A stretch of 64,000 bases of DNA, taken from NCBI RefSeq assembly GCF_030056665.1, contig NZ_JASHIG010000004.1, one strand, 5' to 3'. The first letter of the stretch is position 1; every line of letters starts with the position of its first letter. The notes under the pieces are model-generated. The model saw only the letters and a program-made list of their open reading frames with translations. It was not told the origin of the DNA and searched no databases. This stretch comes from Flectobacillus roseus (GTDB lineage Bacteria > Bacteroidota > Bacteroidia > Cytophagales > Spirosomataceae). This document shows, piece after piece, positions 44,138 through 52,077 of this stretch. The translations under genes were made by a program, and so were the position numbers.

Positions 44138-45634
44138 ATGATGAAAAAAAGTTTTTTGAGTCTGCTTGCCGTAGTATTACTCATTGGTACCGCTGCCTAT
44201 AACCCTATCAAAGACGAAACCGACGAATTAGAGGAAATCTTTCGCCAAATCAATACCGAAGTTTTGTCAAATGGGAAAGCTTACGAAACGCTAGGACAAG
44301 CTTGCAAAACCATTGGTCATCGCCTTACTGGCAGTAGCAATGGAAAAAAAGCGGAAGAATATGCACATAACTTACTAAAATCTTACGGTTTTAGCGATGT
44401 CAAATACCAGCCATTTCAAGTAGAGGCATGGTCACGCGATACCGTTACGTTAGCCATTGCGCCACGAAAAAGTGATAATTTCCGTGATGTTGAAGTCGTT
44501 TCATTAGCCATGACTCCCGTGGAGGCAAAAGTTACGTCTGAAATAGTTGACGTTGGTAATGGATTAGAAGGTGATTTTCAAGCCGTAAAAGATAAGCTTT
44601 CTGGCAAAATTGCCCTTGTCAACATTGGTTTGTTAGCACCTATCAAAGGACCACGTAATTTGCACCGTTCCGAGAAAACTGCCCTAGCTATGCAATATGG
44701 CGCTGTTGGGGTCATTTTTGTGAATACGGTAAAAGGAAATGTTCTATTGACAGGTACTGCCTCTGTAACAGGAAGTTTGATTGAAATTCCTGCTGTTTGT
44801 GTGTCACTTGAAAGTGGCATGGAGCTTCGTGCTTGGTTGAGTCAAGAACCCAATTTGGTAGCGATGATTGACATGAAAAACTTTAGTCGCATGATTAAAG
44901 CTCGTAATGTGATTGCTACACTCAAAGGTAGTAGCAAACGTCATCAAGATGAGAAAATTGTCATTGGTGGTCACCTCGACTCATGGGATTTGGCACATGG
45001 TGCATTGGACAATGGCATTGGCTCTTTCTCGATTTTGGATATTGCTCGTACCTTCCAAGCGCTGAAACTGAAACCTAAGAGAACGATCGAGTTTGTGATG
45101 TTTATGGGTGAAGAAGAAGGGTTGCTTGGCTCAAAAGCTATGATTGAAAAGCTAAACAAAAGCAATGCTATCAACAAAGTGGCTTTTATGTTTAACCTCG
45201 ACATGGCAAACAACGCCAATGGGTTCAACACATCGGGTCGTGACGAGATGGTACCTTTATTTACAAGATTTGGACAAGTAATTCAGAAAGTTGAACCTTC
45301 TTTCAAAAATACCGTCATCAATCAAGCAGGATTGCACTCCGACCATCAAACATTTATGCTTGAGGGTATTCCTACAGCATCACCAATCGGTAGTATTGCA
45401 CCAGAAGCTATTGGTTGTTATCATGCCAATTGTGACAAATTTGATTTGATCAAAAAAGATGAAATCAATAATACAGTTCGTTACACAGCGATGATGCTAT
45501 ATGCGATGGCAAATGCAGAAGAGATTCCTGCTAAAAAGATGGATTATTACTCAACACGTGATTTTTTCATCAAGCAAAACCTTCGCAAAGAGTTGGAGCT
45601 TGGTCGTGAATGGAAATGGGGCGCTAGCGAATAA
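44138..45634 (+). CDS. Exported M28-family metallopeptidase
   Basis: The 498-residue protein has an N-terminal signal (FLSLLAVVLLIGTAAYN), a PA-domain insert (about 130-250), then the M28 zinc peptidase core with VIGGHLDSWDLAHGALDNGIG (His-Asp-Asp), the general-base pair in MFMGEEEGLLGS, FNLDMANN and the last His in GLHSDHQTFMLEG. It is an aminopeptidase or carboxypeptidase-like enzyme acting outside the inner membrane. The length is normal. Confidence 0.94.
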   Translation: MMKKSFLSLLAVVLLIGTAAYNPIKDETDELEEIFRQINTEVLSNGKAYETLGQACKTIGHRLTGSSNGKKAEEYAHNLLKSYGFSDVKYQPFQVEAWSRDTVTLAIAPRKSDNFRDVEVVSLAMTPVEAKVTSEIVDVGNGLEGDFQAVKDKLSGKIALVNIGLLAPIKGPRNLHRSEKTALAMQYGAVGVIFVNTVKGNVLLTGTASVTGSLIEIPAVCVSLESGMELRAWLSQEPNLVAMIDMKNFSRMIKARNVIATLKGSSKRHQDEKIVIGGHLDSWDLAHGALDNGIGSFSILDIARTFQALKLKPKRTIEFVMFMGEEEGLLGSKAMIEKLNKSNAINKVAFMFNLDMANNANGFNTSGRDEMVPLFTRFGQVIQKVEPSFKNTVINQAGLHSDHQTFMLEGIPTASPIGSIAPEAIGCYHANCDKFDLIKKDEINNTVRYTAMMLYAMANAEEIPAKKMDYYSTRDFFIKQNLRKELELGREWKWGASE

Positions 45635-45642
45635 GAATATTT

Positions 45643-45698
45643 CATAAAAGTTGGGGCTAGGTTAGCAAAACCTCCTTCGCCGAACTCCAACTTTTATG
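45643..45698 (+). terminator. Hairpin after the M28 peptidase gene
   Basis: ATAAAAGTTGG (45644-45654) pairs with CCAACTTTTAT (45687-45697), with AGGTT/AACCT inside. It lacks a long T-run. Confidence 0.55.
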
Positions 45699-45882
45699 GT
45701 TTCAAATCATACGAATAAAAAGGATTTTTAAGTTGATAAATTGACCACTCACTAAAATATGCTGATTATCAAAAGCATAATGTATCAATCTGGCAACTTT
45801 TATGTAATTTTATAGTATATGTCATATTGATAGGTACTTACAATACCTGAGTAATTTAAAATTATTTGTAATTTTGGGAGCT

Positions 45883-45890
45883 TAAATTTG
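45883..45890 (+). promoter_or_regulatory. Candidate -7 element (TAAATTTG) of ftsZ
   Basis: TAAATTTG followed by CGG fits the consensus; TTTG at 45865-45868 is 14 nt upstream, shorter than usual. Confidence 0.4.
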
Positions 45891-46019
45891 CGGTTGGCAC
45901 ACCAAAGTATACTGACCGAGGTAGCGACCATCTATTACTTGATTATCCTGTCTTTGTAATCAGTATAATCCCTAACTTATCCTTACTGAATATTATTAAT
46001 CCTTAACCCGTTTAAGCGT

Positions 46020-47435
46020 ATGGCATTTTTTGATCATAATATCGAACTAAAGGATGATAAGCCTTCTAATATTATCAAAGTCATAGGCGTTGGTGGTGGC
46101 GGTAGCAATGCTGTTCGTCACATGTATGAAATGAAAATTCAGGATGTTGACTTCGTGGTTTGTAATACCGATTTACAAGCCTTGAATGATAATTCTGTGC
46201 CAACAAAACTTCAGTTAGGAGCCATTCTTACCGAAGGTCTTGGAGCAGGGACCGAACCAGAACAAGGTAGATTAGCCGCCGAAGAAAGTGCAGCTCAGAT
46301 TACAGCGTTGTTGGAAGGTGGCACCAAAATGGTATTTATCACCGCAGGTATGGGTGGTGGTACAGGTACTGGGGCAGCACCTGTTATTGCTAAGGTTGCC
46401 AAAAGTCTTGATATTCTTACGGTTGCTATTGTTACTGCTCCTTACTCTTGGGAAGGAACAGAAAAAATCGATGCTGCTATGCGTGGTATCGAAGAACTAC
46501 AACGTACTTGCGATACAGTTTTGGTAGTGCTTAACGATAAATTACTTGAGATTTATGAAGATCTAAATATACTTGAAGCATTTGAGCACGCTGATGATGT
46601 ATTGGCCAATGCTGCCAAATCAGTCGCTGAAGTAATTACCAAGTCTGGTAAAATCAATGCCGACTTTAAGGATGTTAAAAAAGTTCTTAGCAACGCTGGT
46701 CAAGCGGTAATGAGTACAGCTTCAGCAAAAGGACAAAATCGTGCTTCTGAAGTAATCAAAAGCGCACTTGATTCGCCATTGCTTAACAACAAAGACATCA
46801 AAGGTGCTAAACGTATTCTTGTAACTGTGGCTACTAGTAAAGCTAAAGTTATGGGCGTGAAAGAACAACAAATTATCACTGACTATATCATGCGAGAAAT
46901 TGGCGAAGCTCCTGCTGGTTTCAAACTTGGTTTTATCCTAGATGATGATTTGGATGAAGAAATGCGTGTAACGGTTATCGCCGCAGGATTTGACTTGGGC
47001 GACGATGCTCCACTACCTGTAAATGGTAAAAATGTCGAAGAAAAAGAGCACATCGTGACTCCTAAACCTAAGCCGACTACCATTAAAGACCTTGTGGATA
47101 GACCATTATCACCAAAACCTGTAGGTAATTTCAACAATCCTCATAGAGTGCCTGTACCTGCTGCACCTGTGCCTCAACCTCAACCACCTGTGGTGACTTA
47201 TGAGGAAGAGGAGGTATATGAAGAAGAAGAGGAAAGAACAGAACATAAACCAACGTTTTATTACAAGCATGAAGATGACACGCTTCGCATTAGACGTATG
47301 ATAGATAGTTTTTGTCAAAAAATTCCTAACGAGACAGACCTTGAGACTCCTGCTTATTTGAGACACAAAGTGCCTTTAATAGATATTAGTCAAGTTCCTG
47401 AAGTTGAGTTATTTGACCAGCCATTGTATGAATAA
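46020..47435 (+). CDS. ftsZ: Cell division GTPase FtsZ
   Basis: The 471-residue tubulin homologue forms the cytokinetic ring. The core has VIGVGGGGSNAVRHM, the tubulin signature GGGTGTG at residues 112-118, TVAIVTAPYSWEG and NAGQAVMSTASAKG with the T7 region. After about residue 320 comes a variable linker with Pro/Gln and then a strongly acidic stretch (YEEEEVYEEEEE). The C-terminus contains ETPAYLRHKVPLIDIS as the conserved tail. The gene is not next to ftsA/ftsQ or mur genes as in a dcw cluster. A terminator follows at once. Confidence 0.97.
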   Translation: MAFFDHNIELKDDKPSNIIKVIGVGGGGSNAVRHMYEMKIQDVDFVVCNTDLQALNDNSVPTKLQLGAILTEGLGAGTEPEQGRLAAEESAAQITALLEGGTKMVFITAGMGGGTGTGAAPVIAKVAKSLDILTVAIVTAPYSWEGTEKIDAAMRGIEELQRTCDTVLVVLNDKLLEIYEDLNILEAFEHADDVLANAAKSVAEVITKSGKINADFKDVKKVLSNAGQAVMSTASAKGQNRASEVIKSALDSPLLNNKDIKGAKRILVTVATSKAKVMGVKEQQIITDYIMREIGEAPAGFKLGFILDDDLDEEMRVTVIAAGFDLGDDAPLPVNGKNVEEKEHIVTPKPKPTTIKDLVDRPLSPKPVGNFNNPHRVPVPAAPVPQPQPPVVTYEEEEVYEEEEERTEHKPTFYYKHEDDTLRIRRMIDSFCQKIPNETDLETPAYLRHKVPLIDISQVPEVELFDQPLYE

Positions 47436-47467
47436 AAAAAAGGGTATCGATTTCGATACCCTTTTTT
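47436..47467 (+). terminator. Terminator of ftsZ
   Basis: GGGTATCGA-TT-TCGATACCC flanked by an A-run and TTTTTT, directly at the stop codon. Confidence 0.9.
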
Positions 47468-47589
47468 GATGTAATCACCTGAATAATTGTAATTTAACTT
47501 TAACTTGCAATAGGCTGTACGCTATATGCTGTAAGCTAAAAGTTGTGCTTGCCTAACGCCTACGGCCTAGAGCGTATTAATGCAATTTT

Positions 47590-47724
47590 ATTTTAGGCAA
47601 CAGGCAAAGAGTGTTAAAATGTTTTAATAACCACAGATATACTTTTTTCCAAAGCCCATCGCCGAAAGCCGATACCTGAAAGCCTAAAGCACAAAAATTA
47701 AATTCTATTTTGCCCACTAACTTA
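47590..47724 (-). repeat. Dispersed element, copy 5 (inverted)
   Basis: Reverse orientation: AGGCAACAGGCAAAGAGTGT, TCCAAAGCCCATCGCCGAAA then GCCGATACC, ending TTAAATTCTATTTTGCCCAC. It is preceded (about 47505-47580) by GGCTGTACGCTATATGCTGT-like DNA related to the block at 43640-43730. Confidence 0.8.
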
Positions 47725-47729
47725 TTACC

Positions 47730-48443
47730 TTATTTGATTTTAAACACAGCTTTCATATCAAATCTTACCTTGATTTTTTGTACATCTACTGTACTCTCTT
47801 GCATTGGAGCCGCATCTGCTGCCATTGCCATTTCACGTTTCATTGCAGCATATACGGGTTGAGGATAATAGCCATTATCTATTTCATAAATCTCCAAAGC
47901 TTCACCCAGCTGCTCACCGATTCCTACTAATAAATAGTTAGCCTTTTCTTTAGCATTTTGTAAAGCCTTGATTTTTACTTGTTTTTTCAAGTCCTCAATT
48001 TTTGAGTATTCAAAGCGCTCGATATTAGTTGAGAAAATACCTTTTTCATCAACACGGTTCAGAATAGCATCAATTTTTGAAAGGTTTGCTAACGCCAAAG
48101 TATAGGTTTTACTTTCTAAGAAATTGGTTGGTTTTTTCTTTCCCCACCATTCACGATAACCGTTGATACCTCCAACTGTTAAAGCCTCTTTAGGTAAACC
48201 AGCATCGGAAACAGCTTTTTGTAATTGCTGTTCTAATACCAAAATATCTACTCGGTTCTTGTTGTCTTTATCTTTGAAATATTCTCTCAAAGTAACTGAA
48301 ACAAAGATTTTATCTGGTAATACTTCTTCTTCGGCAGTACCAGTCACTTCAATTTTTTTCACAGGGGCTTTATCGTTATTTTGTGCTTGAGTCGAGAATA
48401 AAACGCCACCAAACATTGCCAATGCCATCATTATTTTTTTCAT
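47730..48443 (-). CDS. Exported SIMPL-domain (DUF541) protein
   Basis: The 237-residue protein has a signal peptide (MMALAMFGGVLFSTQAQ). The SIMPL/DUF541 domain follows: KIEVTGTAEEEVLPDKIFVSVTL near the N-terminus, the central helix pair and KALQNAKEKANYLLVGIGEQLGEALEI. The C-terminal IKVRFDMKAVFKIK closes the fold. Family members such as BP26 and YggE form periplasmic oligomers and are linked with oxidative stress; no enzyme activity is known. Confidence 0.93.
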   Translation of the reverse strand: MKKIMMALAMFGGVLFSTQAQNNDKAPVKKIEVTGTAEEEVLPDKIFVSVTLREYFKDKDNKNRVDILVLEQQLQKAVSDAGLPKEALTVGGINGYREWWGKKKPTNFLESKTYTLALANLSKIDAILNRVDEKGIFSTNIERFEYSKIEDLKKQVKIKALQNAKEKANYLLVGIGEQLGEALEIYEIDNGYYPQPVYAAMKREMAMAADAAPMQESTVDVQKIKVRFDMKAVFKIK

Positions 48444-48564
48444 AATAGTACAAAGATTTGTTTTTGAAATATCAATTTATGTCTTTACAACGGGCTTTGG
48501 ATGGCTCAAGTATGTATTAACAAAAGTTTAACAAATAGCCGAGAAATCAATCGTGAGGCTATTT

Positions 48565-49914
48565 TCATATTTTTTCTACTATTTCACTAGCCACTCTTTC
48601 TCCCGAACGAATGGCACCATCGATATATCCATTCCACATTTCGGCGGTTTCGGTACCTGCCCAATGGATATTTCCTACAGGTTCACGAAGATGTTTTCCC
48701 AAGCTAGTCCAAGCTCCTGTAGGCATCAGTCCAGCATAGCACCCACCCGAAAATTCTTCCTCTGCCCATGATTTATCTACATAGAATAAAGGCATTTGAG
48801 CTTCGTCCCCAAAAAATTGAGTAAACTGTTTTAGCACAACTTCCCTCCGCTGTTGTTCCGACAAAAGAGAGAAAGCTTTTGCTTGATTTGCCAATATAAA
48901 TCCCATCATAATTCCCTTTGAGCCATCTTTTGGAGAATTATCGAAAGTGACACTCACATATCCTTCATCACTTGCGGCTAAACCATTCAAGCCTTTTTCT
49001 CGCCAAAATGGTTTTTCATATACCGCATAACATTTCCAAACACTTCCCATCGGCATACGCTGCACCAACTGCTGTCGGTTGGCTGGCAATGCTGGTGAAA
49101 ACTGTATCTTGTGCGTGAGGGTAGGCGGAATTGCTACAACAACCTTGGAAGCGTGATAATGAAAATCCTTCCCAATGACTTCAACTCCTTGTTCATCTTG
49201 CACGATTGCGTCTACACGATGATTTAGTAGAATGGTGTTTTCGGGTAAGGCATCTGCCATTTTGATGGCTAAAGTTTGTGCTCCACCTAAAATCCGTTCT
49301 TCTTGAGCTCCATTTTTTACATTCATCAAGGTATCAAAATCTCTTCCCGATTTGGTGTAAAATAAGGCATGAAGCATAGATATTTCATTGGGATGCGCTG
49401 CCCAAATGGCCTCAGAAGCTATTCCAAAGAGTTTTCGAGCAGTTTTAAAACGCATTTGCTGATTCATCCATGATTGTAAAGTCATGCTATCCCAATGGTA
49501 TGCATTTGGCGTATTCCAAGGACTGGAAAGGTCAACAGTTTTAGATAACTTATTGATTGTCTTGATAGCAAAATCTAGACTCAGCAAAGCAGGAATAGGC
49601 AATGGAGGAATCAGTCCCTTATAATTTTTACGCTTTCCATTCATCATCAGGGTACTTTTTCCTTCATCGTAGGTGGGAAATGTCGCTAGTTGATATTCTT
49701 TCAACATGGCATAAACTCTATCTTGTGAAGGACCAACCCATGTACCTCCCATATCGAGATAAAAGCCTTCGAAGTGCTCAGTATGTACCCGTCCACCTAC
49801 ACGGGGGCGAGCTTCGAGCACACGCACGGTTTTTCCAGCTTGTAGCAAAGCTTTGGCGGCAGTAAGTCCCGCAAAACCAGCTCCAACAATTATGACATCT
49901 GTGGAGTTATTCAT
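48565..49914 (-). CDS. Flavin-dependent monoamine oxidase family protein
   Basis: The 449-residue protein begins with the FAD-binding Rossmann motif VIIVGAGFAGLTAAKALLQAGK, followed by VRVLEARPRVGGRV and LDMGGTWVGPSQDRVYAML. It ends with the second FAD block IHWAGTETAEMWNGYIDGAIRSGERVASEI. This architecture is that of MAO/polyamine-oxidase enzymes that oxidise amines to imines with O2. No signal peptide, so cytosolic. The substrate is not known. Confidence 0.93.
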   Translation of the reverse strand: MNNSTDVIIVGAGFAGLTAAKALLQAGKTVRVLEARPRVGGRVHTEHFEGFYLDMGGTWVGPSQDRVYAMLKEYQLATFPTYDEGKSTLMMNGKRKNYKGLIPPLPIPALLSLDFAIKTINKLSKTVDLSSPWNTPNAYHWDSMTLQSWMNQQMRFKTARKLFGIASEAIWAAHPNEISMLHALFYTKSGRDFDTLMNVKNGAQEERILGGAQTLAIKMADALPENTILLNHRVDAIVQDEQGVEVIGKDFHYHASKVVVAIPPTLTHKIQFSPALPANRQQLVQRMPMGSVWKCYAVYEKPFWREKGLNGLAASDEGYVSVTFDNSPKDGSKGIMMGFILANQAKAFSLLSEQQRREVVLKQFTQFFGDEAQMPLFYVDKSWAEEEFSGGCYAGLMPTGAWTSLGKHLREPVGNIHWAGTETAEMWNGYIDGAIRSGERVASEIVEKI

Positions 49915-50287
49915 GAAAAGAAAGTTTTTATCTCAATTGAAATGATATATGGCGACAACAGGTTATGAGGATATATTCATTGTTGTCCTACTCTTTGCTA
50001 GTCGATGACAGGTGATACAGTTTTATGATAAAAATCATTTTCTATCCACCTTACAACTATAATTATTTTACGAAAAAATTAGCATTTTCACTGAAATATA
50101 GTCATTTTTTGAGCATATTCAAATTTTAGAAAAATTATCAAATCCCATAAATTTTATGTAGCTTTGTCTATAAAGCAAATAGAACTACTCTGGATACTGG
50201 ATTTGTTATGGAGGAGAAAGGCTTCCATTGATTCGAGCCCAAAAATCCCTTAGTAAAAGATTCAAGCATCAAGAAACTAAACAGAAT
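49915..50287. other. Divergent region upstream of the Rrf2 regulator
   Basis: AT-rich. A candidate -7 element, TAGCTTTG, lies at 50159-50166. No other signal seen. Confidence 0.5.
50159..50166 (+). promoter_or_regulatory. Candidate -7 element (TAGCTTTG) of the Rrf2 regulator
   Basis: It fits TAnnTTTG and is 121 nt before the ATG at 50288; -33 not evident. Confidence 0.45.
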
Positions 50288-50698
50288 ATGATTTCCAAGA
50301 AAGCCAAATACGCTTTAAAAGCTTTAAAAGTACTAGCTCGTGAATATGAGAAAGGTCCTTTGTTGATTGCCAATATTGCCGAATCAGAGCACATTCCAAA
50401 GAAATTCTTAGAGGCTATTTTATTGGAACTCAGAAATCACGGCATTTTGCAAAGTCAAAAAGGAAAAGGGGGCGGATACTATCTTAGAATGTCTCCCGAT
50501 CAAGTAACTTTTGCTAAAATTATCCGCATTATAGATGGTCCAATTTCTCCAACACTTTGTGTTTCTTTGCATTTTTATGGCAAATGTGACGACTGTGTGA
50601 GTGAAGAAGCTTGTTCACTTCGTAGCGTAATGGAAAAATGGCGTGATGCGAACCTTACGGTATTGGAAGACACTACTTTAGCTGATTTGATTAAATAA
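50288..50698 (+). CDS. Rrf2-family transcriptional regulator with cysteine cluster
   Basis: With ATG 50288 (MISKKAKYALKALKVLA) the product has 136 residues, the family norm; the open frame extends upstream to 50228 without support. The winged helix is ANIAESEHIPKKFLEAILLELRNHGIL with the wing QKGKGGGYYL. Four cysteines follow (LCVSLHFYGKCDDCVSEEAC), three of them spaced like the [2Fe-2S] ligands of IscR/NsrR. It is probably a redox, NO or Fe-S sensor, or a CymR-like sulfur regulator. Confidence 0.92.
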   Translation: MISKKAKYALKALKVLAREYEKGPLLIANIAESEHIPKKFLEAILLELRNHGILQSQKGKGGGYYLRMSPDQVTFAKIIRIIDGPISPTLCVSLHFYGKCDDCVSEEACSLRSVMEKWRDANLTVLEDTTLADLIK

Positions 50699-50776
50699 AT
50701 CAACAGGCATTCTTTATTGAATGATTTGCGATTGAGTGGATGAGTAATTGTATTAGAATTATTCTCCAACTTTATC

Positions 50777-50818
50777 AAAAAAAGCGGTCGAAAAATTAAT
50801 TTTTCGACCGCTTTTTTT
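50777..50818. repeat. GCGGTCGAAAA hairpin, copy 3
   Basis: 19-bp perfect arms (50777-50795 and 50800-50818) around a TTAA loop. Terminator-like for both flanking genes, which converge here. Confidence 0.9.
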
Positions 50819-50837
50819 GATAATATAGCTCGGATTA

Positions 50838-50856
50838 AGACCCAATCATTGCGTCT
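50838..50856. repeat. AGACGCAAT palindrome, copy 3 (one mismatch)
   Basis: AGACCCAAT-C-ATTGCGTCT follows the hairpin copy 3 by 19 bp, in the same order as at 34111-34199. Confidence 0.7.
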
Positions 50857-50916
50857 CAACTGACGCAAAATAATCAGTCATTCACTAAATTAGAGACGAT
50901 TCAGCATTACAGGTAT

Positions 50917-51402
50917 TTAAAGCGTTTTTTCCAAGGCTTTCATGATTTTCCCTAAACCTTCGGCATCTACTTCCGAAAAGTCGTTGAGCAAGTCAGAATC
51001 TACGTCTAATACCATTGCCACATTTCCTTCTTTGTCAAAAACTGGCAATACAATCTCCGATTTTGAGGCCGAAGAGCAAGCAATATGCCCTGGGAATGCT
51101 TCTACATCGGGTACAATTACCGTCTGTTTTGTGGTATAGCAATGCCCACAAACCCCTTTGTTAAAGTTGATACGTGTACACGCCAATGGCCCTTGGAATG
51201 GTCCTAAAACAAGTTGACTGCCTTTAGTCAAATAAAAACCTACCCAGAAAAAACCAAATGCTTCTTTGAGTACTGCCGAAATGTTTGCCAAATTGGCGAT
51301 TAAATCACTTTCGGTACTAATCAAAGCTTCTATCTGTGGGATAACAGCCTCGTATATTTCTTTTCTATCTTTTGTTTCTGGAATAAATAAATTCTCAGCC
51401 AT
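50917..51402 (-). CDS. msrC: Free methionine-(R)-sulfoxide reductase (GAF domain)
   Basis: The start at ATG 51402 (MAENLFIPETKD) gives 161 residues, the family length. The single GAF domain has the three fRMsr cysteines in LACTRINFNKGVCG and HIACSSASKSEIVLPV, with the resolving and catalytic Cys as in E. coli YebR/MsrC, and the closing MVLDVDSDLLNDFSEVD. It reduces free methionine-R-sulfoxide in the cytosol. Confidence 0.93.
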   Translation of the reverse strand: MAENLFIPETKDRKEIYEAVIPQIEALISTESDLIANLANISAVLKEAFGFFWVGFYLTKGSQLVLGPFQGPLACTRINFNKGVCGHCYTTKQTVIVPDVEAFPGHIACSSASKSEIVLPVFDKEGNVAMVLDVDSDLLNDFSEVDAEGLGKIMKALEKTL

Positions 51403-51511
51403 ATTTGATTTTAATTGTTTGTTGATGTGCCTGATCGGCTTTTGGCTTTGATCTGTCAGCTTTCTGAACAATGTACTTATTGCCTCCTTGCCTAAACCCT
51501 ATACCCTAAAA

Positions 51512-52003
51512 TTAAACTAATTGCTTAAAATATCGCGCCATCCATGACTCGCCTGCAGGAAGCGTCCATTTTTCTTGGAATTCGGCAACGGTTGCTACCA
51601 ATGTGTTGACAATAGGTGTGTCGGGTGTAATTTCTCCTGAATTTACCAGTCCTCTGATTTTCAACATCTCGACAGTCTCGATGGTATCACCTTTAAAATA
51701 GGCAATTGAACGGTCGAAAAAACTCATATTCAAATGTTGTCCGAGCTCTTTAAACCAACGTCCAGAGGCATCAATAGAGCAACCCGAAGCAGCATTTTGC
51801 TGTTCGTCGGCGGCTACAATAATAAATCGATTTTGAATAATCTGAAAAGCTCCCAACAGTGGCGCACCATGTGCTGCCCATTGTTCAATTTGTTGTTGAA
51901 GATATTGACCAACAAAAGCTGTTTCGTCAGATGAAAGAAGGCGTTCTGTTTGATAAACCCAAACACGTGCCGAAGGAGATATATTTTCGAATGCTACGTA
52001 CAT
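51512..52003 (-). CDS. Conserved Bacteroidota protein of unknown function
   Basis: This 163-residue cytosolic protein starts MYVAFENISPSARVWVYQTERLL and has FIIVAADEQQNAASGCSIDASGRW in the middle and PAGESWMARYF near the end. From memory, homologues across Bacteroidota carry the label ABC transporter ATPase, but there is no Walker A, LSGGQ or Walker B here, so that name is unfounded. The conserved GCSID block has a single Cys and Asp. It lies 109 bp upstream of msrC on the same strand. Confidence 0.88.
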   Translation of the reverse strand: MYVAFENISPSARVWVYQTERLLSSDETAFVGQYLQQQIEQWAAHGAPLLGAFQIIQNRFIIVAADEQQNAASGCSIDASGRWFKELGQHLNMSFFDRSIAYFKGDTIETVEMLKIRGLVNSGEITPDTPIVNTLVATVAEFQEKWTLPAGESWMARYFKQLV

Positions 52004-52077
52004 AATTGTAATGGCTTTTAGTAAGCTTTGACAAAGATAAAAATAGAGAATCTCTTTGTCAAAGCCTACACCAACAA

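Larger units (their letters stand above)
45635..46019. other. 385-bp region upstream of ftsZ
   Basis: After the hairpin the DNA is AT-rich. It holds two candidate -7 elements, TAATTTTG (45869-45876) and TAAATTTG (45883-45890), about 130 nt before ftsZ. No ftsA or ftsQ remnant is visible. Confidence 0.5.
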
